DNA from: Flavicella marina
GTDB lineage: Bacteria > Bacteroidota > Bacteroidia > Flavobacteriales > Flavobacteriaceae
Direction: 5' to 3'
DNA: 64,000 nucleotides
Assembly (NCBI RefSeq): GCF_009193215.1
Contig: NZ_VYVA01000003.1
Coordinates: forward strand, 186,001-250,000
In this document: positions 35,541 to 42,894 of the stretch, piece by piece
How the letters are laid out: each line of letters starts with the position of its first letter
Position numbering within the stretch: the stretch's first letter is position 1
Made by a program: the position numbers and the translations under genes
The notes under the pieces: model-generated
The model's database searches: none
What the model was told of the DNA's origin: nothing
What the model saw: the letters and a program-made list of their open reading frames with translations, nothing else

Positions 35541-36464
35541 ATGAAAAATATTGCAATCACAGGTGTTACTGGTTTTGTAGGGCAAAACCTTTCCAACTAT
35601 TTAAGCGATTTTTTGATTCATGGAATTTCAAGAAAGAAAACCGAACAGTGTATTTCTTATGAAGAATTATCAACGGAAAACCTCAATGAATTTGATGTCT
35701 TTGTTCATCTTGCCGGGAAAGCACACGATTTAAAAAAAACGAGTCAAGACCAAGATTATTTTGAGGTAAATACAGAACTAACCAAAAGGCTCTTCAATCA
35801 GTTTCTAGAAAGTTCATGTAAAACTTTTATTTATATGAGTTCTGTGAAAGCTGCTGCTGATGAGGTACAAGGTTTTCTAGATGAAAATTGCATTCCAAAT
35901 CCAGTTACAGTATATGGTAAATCTAAATTAGATGCTGAAACATATATTTTAGGCAAAAAAATGCCTAAAGACAAAAGAGTGTATATACTCCGACCATGTA
36001 TGATTCATGGTCCTGGTAACAAAGGAAATTTAAATGTTTTGTACAGTTTTGTGGAAAAAGGAATTCCGTATCCATTTGGGAAATATGTGAATCAACGTTC
36101 ATTTTTATCAGTTGAAAATTTATGTTTTGTCATAAAAGAGCTCATTGAAAATAAAAATATTCCATCTGGAGTGTACCATGTAGCTGATGACGAAACTGTT
36201 TCGACCAATGAGTTGGTGCAAATTATTGGAAAGACGATTCGAAAATCAGCAAAAATAATAAACCTTCCGAAATTTTTGGTAAATGTTCTTGCTGCTGTTG
36301 GAGATATTATACCACTACCGATCAATTCAGAAAGAGTGCAAAAACTAACTGAGAATTATTGTGTTTCCAATACCAAAATTAAAAAAGCCATTGGGAAAGA
36401 ATTTCCCCTTTCTGCAAAAGAAGGAATTGAGCGGACTATTAAATCATTTATACAACCTAAGTAA
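35541..36464 (+). CDS. NAD-dependent epimerase/reductase (WbpV-like)
   Basis: A 307-residue extended SDR. ITGVTGFVGQNLSNYL is the NAD site; VHLAGKAHDLKKTSQD, YMSSVKAAADE, VYGKSKLDAE (Tyr/Lys) and LRPCMIHGPGNKGNLN are the stretches of the WbpV/WbpK/FnlB group, which reduces 4-keto-6-deoxy UDP-HexNAc to UDP-QuiNAc or UDP-FucNAc. The WecA/WbpL-type transferase downstream often uses these sugars, and a WbpM-type dehydratase at 42895 could supply the substrate. It stands alone between direct repeats. Confidence 0.8.
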   Translation: MKNIAITGVTGFVGQNLSNYLSDFLIHGISRKKTEQCISYEELSTENLNEFDVFVHLAGKAHDLKKTSQDQDYFEVNTELTKRLFNQFLESSCKTFIYMSSVKAAADEVQGFLDENCIPNPVTVYGKSKLDAETYILGKKMPKDKRVYILRPCMIHGPGNKGNLNVLYSFVEKGIPYPFGKYVNQRSFLSVENLCFVIKELIENKNIPSGVYHVADDETVSTNELVQIIGKTIRKSAKIINLPKFLVNVLAAVGDIIPLPINSERVQKLTENYCVSNTKIKKAIGKEFPLSAKEGIERTIKSFIQPK

Positions 36465-36521
36465 GTTAAAAGCAATATTACCCTAAATTCAACCTGTCAT
36501 CGTGAAGATATTTCAGGAGGC

Positions 36522-36689
36522 TTTTCATTGGAATCACAGCTACTCAATCAAGTTTAGCATAACGAAGTGTCAGGCTAATATTACAAATGTCCGTAGGCTG
36601 AGCCAGTCGAAGTCTACGATATGTTCGAAATCACAGTCAAATAGTATTTCCAAAAACAGAGCTACTCAATCAAGTCTAGCATGACGTTG
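36522..36689. repeat. Dispersed repeat family B, double copy downstream of the SDR gene
   Basis: Colinear with 35209-35376 and containing the palindromic unit at 36593-36617 (gtaggctgagccagtcgaag then tctac). The two blocks form direct repeats around the gene at 35541. A 60-codon open frame here is repeat sequence only. Confidence 0.85.
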
Positions 36690-36725
36690 TTTCAATTCAT
36701 TTCATCACCTTGAACTTGTTTCAGA

Positions 36726-36954
36726 GTCTGTTAGAACAATTAACTCAATCTTAAAGTTTCCGAACTAAATCCGGAATGAGAATTTCTTCTGTCATAAAAC
36801 TTGCAATCGAGTGTCGGAATTTTGCAGAAGTCAAAAAAAGAAAAGCTGTTAGAGTGAAACGAGTTCTTTTCTTTTGGCTTCAAAAAAGAATCAGACCGAT
36901 GAAAGTTTAAGACTAGCTTTTTTGTTTCTTTTTCAGCAATGGAAAAAGAAAAGA
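36726..36954. repeat. Dispersed repeat family A, copy 3
   Basis: Third copy of the family, with hairpin arms at 36925-36934 and 36942-36951 and the same loop agcaatg. It has small insertions/deletions relative to copies 1 and 2 that break any common reading frame. The rest of the gap 36465-37173 holds the family B block and the candidate promoter at 37139; no gene is seen. Confidence 0.85.
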
Positions 36955-37138
36955 AATATAACTTGTCGAAATGTAGTTTAGTTCATATCAAAGTTACAAT
37001 CAGACTCTATTGTAGTCATGACTTACGTCTATCTAGGCAGTAGCAAAATCAACACGATAGCGACAAAAACAATCATTGTAAACAGCCTAGCTATTACATA
37101 TTCTTAAACGAAAATTATTTAGGTTCAATGCAAATGAT

Positions 37139-37146
37139 TATTTTTG
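37139..37146 (+). promoter_or_regulatory. Candidate -7 box for the module 3 operon
   Basis: TATTTTTG followed by C fits TAnnTTTG and lies 28 bases before the ATG at 37174. No TTG at the expected distance was found. Confidence 0.4.
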
Positions 37147-37173
37147 CTTGTTTACTTAAATAAATAACAAATA

Positions 37174-38136
37174 ATGTGGGAATTACCAATAGTATCACTA
37201 AGTTTAATCATACTGTCAATAGGGTATTTAAAGCTTGCTGATCACTTTAATATTATTGACAAACCCAACCAACGGAGTTCTCATACAGTGCCAACAATAC
37301 GAGGTGGTGGAATCCTTTTTTTATTTGCATTGTGGCTGTTTTTCATAAAAGATTTTAGTTATCCTTATATGATTTTAGGTGCTACAATTATTGCAATTGT
37401 AAGTTTTGTTGATGATATAAAAACGTTGAGTTCAAATTTTCGTTTGCCATTTCAATTTTTAGCTATGGCGCTGGTGTTGGTCGAATTGCAATTTGATGCT
37501 TTTCTTTGGGTGTTGCCTCTTTTAATAGCAATGGTCGCATTTATGAACATTTATAACTTTATGGATGGTATCAATGGGATTACCGTAAGTTATAGTTTGG
37601 CGATCATATTAAGTGTTTTATGCATTAATAATCGGGAACAATTGATTCGTCAAGATTTGTTGTATTACCTGTTGATCTCACTCATAGTTTTTGGGTTTTA
37701 TAACTTTAGAAAAAAGGCACGTTTTTTTGCAGGGGATATTGGTAGTATCACCATCGCTGTAGTGATTTCGTTTTTGATTCTTACTTATATGGTTGGTTTT
37801 TCTACACCAATTTTCTTATTGTGGTTTGCCGTGTATGGTGTTGATGGTTGCTTGACTGTTTTTTATAGAAAGCTAATTGGTGAGAAAATTACGGAACCGC
37901 ATAGAAAACACATCTATCAAAAATTGGTAGATGTATACAAAACACCTCATTTAACGATTTCGTTGATTTATGGTGTAGGTCAGTTGCTCATTGGCGGTAT
38001 TGTGTTTCTTGTGTATCGAGAATCTATTACTTTGCAAATAGCTGTTTTGGTTGGTGTATTGTTGGTTCTTGTGGCTTGTTATGTTATTCTTTTTAAAAGA
38101 ATTGAATCCGCAAAAAAAACGCGTATAGATGCATAG
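37174..38136 (+). CDS. WecA/WbpL-type undecaprenyl-phosphate HexNAc-1-phosphate transferase
   Basis: A 320-residue MraY/WecA-family membrane enzyme with about ten to eleven helices. It carries RSSHTVPTIRGGGILF near residue 40, the DD motif in VSFVDDIKTL, NIYNFMDGINGI (DGxNG), FFAGDIGS and the cytoplasmic EPHRKHIYQ (HRxH) loop. It should load a UDP-HexNAc-derived sugar phosphate onto undecaprenyl phosphate and so start the module 3 glycan. The length fits WbpL, whose donors include UDP-FucNAc/QuiNAc, consistent with the WbpV-like gene upstream. Its end overlaps the aminotransferase gene by 8 bases. Confidence 0.9.
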   Translation: MWELPIVSLSLIILSIGYLKLADHFNIIDKPNQRSSHTVPTIRGGGILFLFALWLFFIKDFSYPYMILGATIIAIVSFVDDIKTLSSNFRLPFQFLAMALVLVELQFDAFLWVLPLLIAMVAFMNIYNFMDGINGITVSYSLAIILSVLCINNREQLIRQDLLYYLLISLIVFGFYNFRKKARFFAGDIGSITIAVVISFLILTYMVGFSTPIFLLWFAVYGVDGCLTVFYRKLIGEKITEPHRKHIYQKLVDVYKTPHLTISLIYGVGQLLIGGIVFLVYRESITLQIAVLVGVLLVLVACYVILFKRIESAKKTRIDA

Positions 38137-39262
38137 ATATAAAGTGCCATTAACTGTTGCTGAAATTCAAGGTGATGAATTAAAAAACATCCAAATTGCA
38201 ATGGAACAAGGCATGTTTGCTACTTCCGGGGATTACATCAATAAGTTTGAAGATCTCGTTGCATCGTATTTAAGGAACGATTCTTGTGTAGCAGCTTTGA
38301 ATTCGGGAACTTCATGTTTGCATATGGCACTGGTAATGGCGGGAATTGAAAAGGGAGATGAGGTATTGTGTCAATCATTTACGTTTTCAGCTTCTGTAAA
38401 CCCAATTATATATCAAGGGGCAATCCCTGTTTTTGTTGATAGTGAAAGAGATACGTGGAATCTCTGTCCTGTTTTGTTAGAGACAGCAATTAAAGACAGA
38501 ATAGCAAATGGCAAAAAACCAAAGGTCATGGTTGTGGTACATGCATATGGAAGACCCGCAAAAATGAAAGAAATTTTGCGAATTGTAGAAAAATACAATA
38601 TCTTACTTGTCGAAGATGCAGCTGCTGCCTTAGGGTCAAAGTATTTTGATAAAACTTGCGGAACCTTGGGCGATTTTGGAGTTGTTTCCTTCAATGGAAA
38701 TAAAATTATAACGACTTCAGCAGGAGGCGTTTTGATAACAAAAGATAAAAAAATAAAAAAACACGCGGTTTCCTTAGCAACACAGGCTAGAGAATTGAAG
38801 CCGCATTATGAATATAATGAAGTAGGGTACAATTATAGAATGACAAACATTGCTGCAGCGATAGGGGTATCACAGATGCAGTTACTTGATGAAAGGCTAA
38901 AAGAAAGAAAACGAATTTATGAAACTTATAAAAGTGAATTAGGGCGGGTAGCTGGTATTTCTTTTGTGAATGAAATCGAGGAGGTGTCTTCTAATCATTG
39001 GATGAGCTGTGTGCTTTGTAGTTCCAAAGAACATAGAGAATACATCAGACGATTTTTAGAAGAACGAGGTATTGAATCACGTCCTGTATGGAAACCTTTG
39101 CATGAACAGAAAGTTTATGCTGAATATCCGTCCTATGTAAATGGAAACGCAAAATGGCTTTTCGAAAGAGGTTTGATGCTGCCTATTGGACCAAATTTAA
39201 CAGTAGATGATCAAATGTTTGTGATTGATGCTATTAAGAATACCAGACCTTGTTCAGTTTAG
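38129..39262 (+). CDS. DegT/DnrJ/EryC1-family sugar aminotransferase
   Basis: A 377-residue PLP enzyme that adds an amino group to a keto sugar nucleotide. ALNSGTSCLHMAL binds the cofactor phosphate, VEDAAAALGSKY carries the Asp, and the Schiff-base Lys192 is in SFNGNKIITTSAGG; HYEYNEVGYNYRMTNIAAA follows as usual. NGNK replaces HxxK, as in PglE/LegC/PerA-like members. With the WbpM/PglF-type dehydratase at 42895 and PglA-like transferase at 41711, synthesis of a 4-amino-4,6-dideoxy HexNAc (bacillosamine type) is a fair inference, but no PglD-type acetyltransferase is seen. Confidence 0.87.
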   Translation: MHRYKVPLTVAEIQGDELKNIQIAMEQGMFATSGDYINKFEDLVASYLRNDSCVAALNSGTSCLHMALVMAGIEKGDEVLCQSFTFSASVNPIIYQGAIPVFVDSERDTWNLCPVLLETAIKDRIANGKKPKVMVVVHAYGRPAKMKEILRIVEKYNILLVEDAAAALGSKYFDKTCGTLGDFGVVSFNGNKIITTSAGGVLITKDKKIKKHAVSLATQARELKPHYEYNEVGYNYRMTNIAAAIGVSQMQLLDERLKERKRIYETYKSELGRVAGISFVNEIEEVSSNHWMSCVLCSSKEHREYIRRFLEERGIESRPVWKPLHEQKVYAEYPSYVNGNAKWLFERGLMLPIGPNLTVDDQMFVIDAIKNTRPCSV

Positions 39263-39275
39263 TACGAATAAGTGA

Positions 39276-40532
39276 ATGAAATACAATAACCAATTAAAAA
39301 AACACAAAGGAAAATTTTCTATGTTTTCAAACATAGGGTCTCTATTTTCAATAAAGTCAATTGACATGTTATTGGGAATTTGGGTAATTCCGTTTTTGAT
39401 AAAGAAAATAGGATGGGAGCAATATGGAGTGTTTGCAATGTCGCTCGCTTTGTCAATGTTCTTTGTGAATTTGTTGAATTACGGATTTAACCTATCTGCA
39501 GTGAGGGCTGTTGCGAAATCGAAAACAGACCTGAAACAAATCAATACCATTTTCAATAAAGTCTTCTCTGTAAAGTTGTTTTTACTGTTAGTACTTACTA
39601 TGTTTTATTTCCTTTTGATTTACGCATTCCCTCAATTTGGCGAGCACTTAAAACTATACAAATATGGTTTTTTACTCGTAGTTGGAGATTTTTTTTCACT
39701 TCGATGGTTTTTTATGGGGCAAGAACGAATGAAGTTTATGGCACTGATTCATTTAGCCGGAGCAATTATCTATGCTTTTCTTGTGTATCTCAATATTGAA
39801 ACCCCTGAAGATTATTATAAAATTCCATTGTATATAGCTGTGGGAATGTTTTTTACGTCTTTTGTGTCGTTTATCTGGGTAATAAAGAGTTATAAAATAG
39901 CAATTCGATTGTTGTCTTTGAATAAGGTGTTGTTTTACCTAAAATACAATTTTAGTTCATTTGTTAATTTACTGCTACCTTCAACCTATGGAACCGTCTT
40001 GGTGCTTATCGTTGGATGGCTAGGAACTCCAGTACAAGTAAGTTTGATTCATGTTGGGGTAAAATATACAGCGGCATTTTCTACATTGAACAATATCTTA
40101 ACGAATGTGTTTTATCCTATTGCTAGCAGAACTCAAAAGAAGATAAAGGCAATCAGAAAATCTTTGATAATTTCAGGGGTAATTATGAGTTTGTTAATGT
40201 TTCTGTCGGCAAACTTTCTAGTTGAATTTTGGCTGAAATCTGAAAAAGGAATTGAATTACAACAAATAATCATTCAATTGGAATACTTAAGTGTCGTTCC
40301 TGTATTGATGGCAGTCATTTCAAGCTATGGAGTCAATGGTCTTCATGTAAATTATAGGGATACAACTTATGGAAAAATCACATTGGTGGCTTCCGTAATC
40401 ATGGTTCTTTTTGCTTTTTGGTTGGTTCCGACTACTGATTTTATGGGAGGAGCGTTTGCGTTTATTATTGGTCGAATTATTGCTGCTCGGTTGTGTTATG
40501 TGTATCACTTGAAATATAATTTAGGTGGATAA
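39276..40532 (+). CDS. Wzx-type oligosaccharide flippase (module 3)
   Basis: A 418-residue MOP-superfamily membrane protein with about twelve helices. The N-terminal SIKSIDMLLGIWVIPFLIKKIGWEQYG (key part IPFLIKKIGWEQYGVF) is typical of O-antigen flippases (RfbX type). It is the third flippase of the locus. The stop overlaps the GTG start of the next gene by 8 bases. Substrate unknown. Confidence 0.84.
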   Translation: MKYNNQLKKHKGKFSMFSNIGSLFSIKSIDMLLGIWVIPFLIKKIGWEQYGVFAMSLALSMFFVNLLNYGFNLSAVRAVAKSKTDLKQINTIFNKVFSVKLFLLLVLTMFYFLLIYAFPQFGEHLKLYKYGFLLVVGDFFSLRWFFMGQERMKFMALIHLAGAIIYAFLVYLNIETPEDYYKIPLYIAVGMFFTSFVSFIWVIKSYKIAIRLLSLNKVLFYLKYNFSSFVNLLLPSTYGTVLVLIVGWLGTPVQVSLIHVGVKYTAAFSTLNNILTNVFYPIASRTQKKIKAIRKSLIISGVIMSLLMFLSANFLVEFWLKSEKGIELQQIIIQLEYLSVVPVLMAVISSYGVNGLHVNYRDTTYGKITLVASVIMVLFAFWLVPTTDFMGGAFAFIIGRIIAARLCYVYHLKYNLGG

Positions 40533-41733
40533 GTTACTTAGAGTTTTTTTAGGAATGTCGGTTTTTTTGTCGATGATTACCTATACTTACAACGCTGATT
40601 CTTCCAACGTGTTTTTGGCACGAATGACCCTTTCAGATATTTTCGGTGGAATGTCGATTGTTTTATTTTTTCTTGGGAAATGGAATAAGGGGTTTGACTT
40701 GAGGCGCATTCCGAAAGAATATTATATAACATTTGGAATGTTGATTTTTATCAGTTCGTCGATAATCACATCTCTCTCAAAGAAAGAAACGGTCAAAGAA
40801 ATGCTTATTCTCTTCTACCTAGTAATCTATTCCTATGTTTTATTTGATGTCTATAAAAAAAGAATATTTGAGCTCTTTAGAATAATTGCGCTTACTTGTC
40901 TTTGTTTTTCTATGGTAGCAATCTACGATTTGATAGCTGTGAATCTAAATTGGTTTACAGTTTTTCCAAACCCTAGTAAAATTGTAGGTGGGTCAAGTTT
41001 TAGGTATTTTGGTCAGGCTGCAAATTATGCTTTTACGATGTTGTGTGTTTTGATTCCCTATTATCTGTCTGAGATTGCTAAATATGGATCTGCCGAAGAT
41101 AAAAGAATTTATACAGGTGCCATTGTTGCAACACTATTATTGATGTTCTCTACGGGAAGAATATCCGTGTTAATTTCGTTTTTTATTTCTGTATTGTTTT
41201 ATGTGGTTTTGTTTTTCAGGGATCATAAGAAAGAAATTTTTACGTTTTTTGGAGTTGTAGTAGTGTTTTTAGTACTCGTTTTTCTTTTTTTTCCTGATAT
41301 AATTGAAAATACGATACTTCGATTTCAACTTAGAATATCAAATCGAATTGAGGGTCATTTGGGGTCAGAATTTTTTGTTGATAATATAAAAGGTGCGTTA
41401 CAGGCTTTTATGGATAATCCTATTTTGGGAAGTGGTTTGGGAGCTTTTGTTGGAGTTTATTCGATATATGAAATTCATGGAACTTATTTTAAAATTGTCG
41501 GTGAAACAGGGTTGGTTGGCGTTGTAGGATATCTGTTTTTTTTAGGAATGTTTTTGAAGTTGTGTTTGAAAATTAAGACACTATTCTTTAAGTATTTTTT
41601 TCCTTTTTTATTTGGGAGTATTATGTGTTGGGGGTACAATTATCATTTGAGAAAGAAAGAGTTTTGGTTGTTTTTTACAGTGGTATTGATTTTAAATTAT
41701 TTGCAAAAGAATGAAAAGGAAACAAAAATCTAA
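40525..41733 (+). CDS. Wzy/O-antigen ligase-family polymerase (module 3), GTG start
   Basis: A 402-residue membrane protein with ten or more helices. GTG at 40525 is the chosen start because it keeps the small-overlap pattern of the operon; an ATG at 40555 is an alternative. The large periplasmic loop includes ALQAFMDNPILGSGLGAFVG and IHGTYFKIVGETGLVG (residues about 290-330), the typical Wzy_C arrangement with the His before the next helix. It is the third polymerase candidate in the locus. Confidence 0.78.
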   Translation: MDKLLRVFLGMSVFLSMITYTYNADSSNVFLARMTLSDIFGGMSIVLFFLGKWNKGFDLRRIPKEYYITFGMLIFISSSIITSLSKKETVKEMLILFYLVIYSYVLFDVYKKRIFELFRIIALTCLCFSMVAIYDLIAVNLNWFTVFPNPSKIVGGSSFRYFGQAANYAFTMLCVLIPYYLSEIAKYGSAEDKRIYTGAIVATLLLMFSTGRISVLISFFISVLFYVVLFFRDHKKEIFTFFGVVVVFLVLVFLFFPDIIENTILRFQLRISNRIEGHLGSEFFVDNIKGALQAFMDNPILGSGLGAFVGVYSIYEIHGTYFKIVGETGLVGVVGYLFFLGMFLKLCLKIKTLFFKYFFPFLFGSIMCWGYNYHLRKKEFWLFFTVVLILNYLQKNEKETKI

Positions 41734-42853
41734 ACGCTTATTATTTGTTGTGAATGTCGATTGGATTTTTGTGTCACATCGATTGTCGATTGCTGAAGCT
41801 GCATTAGAAGCTGGATATGAAGTCTTCGTGGCTTCAAAAGATACGGGCAAGGCAAATGAAATACGGAATAGAGGAGTTAAATTTATAGAGTTGTCAATTT
41901 CAAGATCTGGGACAAATCCGCTAAAAGAATTGTATTTGTGTTATGAACTCTTAAGGATGTATAAAAATTTGAAGCCCGATATTGTACATCATACAACCTT
42001 AAAACCTGTTATTTATGGGTCTATACTAACTCGATTGTTAAAAATTAAAACCATCAATGCAATCAGTGGTTTGGGCTATAGTTTTACAGATGGGAGACGT
42101 GGTAGAGTCCAAGAAACAATGATCACATTAATGCGTTTTGGTTTTCGAAACCCAATGGCACATTTTATTTTTCAGAATCAAGAAGATTTTGAGGAGTTGT
42201 TGAGCTTAAACATCGTTTCGAATACTACAAAAAAAACTTTTATCAAAGGGGTTGGAGTGAATTTAGAAAGGTACGCCAACCTACCAGTAAATAAATCTAA
42301 TGTAGTAAAAGTTGTCCTTCCTTCAAGGATGTTGTGGGATAAGGGTGTCAAGGAATTTGTTGAAGCAGCAAAAAATTTATATCCAGAATTTGTGTCAAAA
42401 GTAAGGTTTGTGTTATATGGTAAATCCGATAAAGACAATCCTAAAGGAGTTCCTGAAACTTATTTAAAATCAAATCAAATTCATGAATACCTTATATGGG
42501 AAGGATATCAAGAAGATAATATAAATATGTATGCTGGTGTGGATATTGTAGTATTGCCTTCTTATAGAGAGGGAATGCCAAAAGTATTGTTGGAGGCTTG
42601 TGCTGCGGCAATCCCTATTGTAACAACAGACGCCATTGGATGTCGCGATTGTGTAGAAGAGGGTAAGAATGGTTTGAAAGTTGCCGTGAAATCTATTGAT
42701 GAATTGGCATTAGCAATCAAGACGTTGATAGAGTCTAAGAGTATGAGACAAAGAATGGGAATCAAAGGAAGAGAAAAAGCTTTGATTGAGTTTGATATAA
42801 ATGAGGTGATTTCAAAACATCTAGAACTGTACAAGCAATTGTTGCATAAATAG
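41711..42853 (+). CDS. PglA-like family 4 glycosyltransferase
   Basis: A 380-residue GT-B enzyme. FVVNVDWIFVSHRLSIAEAA, IVHHTTLKPVIYGS and AISGLGYSFTDG are hallmark stretches of the PglA/WbpH-like group that adds a HexNAc to a lipid-linked bacillosamine or FucNAc. The donor site reads LPSYREGMPKVLLEACAAA followed by IPIVTTDAIGCRD. It overlaps the polymerase gene by 23 bases. It probably adds the second sugar of the module 3 glycan. Confidence 0.85.
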   Translation: MKRKQKSKRLLFVVNVDWIFVSHRLSIAEAALEAGYEVFVASKDTGKANEIRNRGVKFIELSISRSGTNPLKELYLCYELLRMYKNLKPDIVHHTTLKPVIYGSILTRLLKIKTINAISGLGYSFTDGRRGRVQETMITLMRFGFRNPMAHFIFQNQEDFEELLSLNIVSNTTKKTFIKGVGVNLERYANLPVNKSNVVKVVLPSRMLWDKGVKEFVEAAKNLYPEFVSKVRFVLYGKSDKDNPKGVPETYLKSNQIHEYLIWEGYQEDNINMYAGVDIVVLPSYREGMPKVLLEACAAAIPIVTTDAIGCRDCVEEGKNGLKVAVKSIDELALAIKTLIESKSMRQRMGIKGREKALIEFDINEVISKHLELYKQLLHK

Positions 42854-42873
42854 TAGAAATGCCTATATTTACC
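42844..42873 (+). promoter_or_regulatory. Candidate promoter before the wbpM-like gene
   Basis: TTG at 42844-42846, a 19-base spacer and TATATTTA at 42866-42873, one mismatch from TAnnTTTG. The ATG at 42895 lies 21 bases on. Confidence 0.45.
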
Positions 42874-42894
42874 CTTGGTTATTGACCGTACTTT

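Noticed and set aside
36502-36684. A 60-codon open frame after the WbpV-like gene
   Set aside because: It consists of family B repeat sequence, with no protein-like composition and no start context.
34504-37173. Insertion sequence or integron in the repeat region
   Set aside because: No transposase or integrase frame and no terminal inverted repeats were seen; only the repeat families described.
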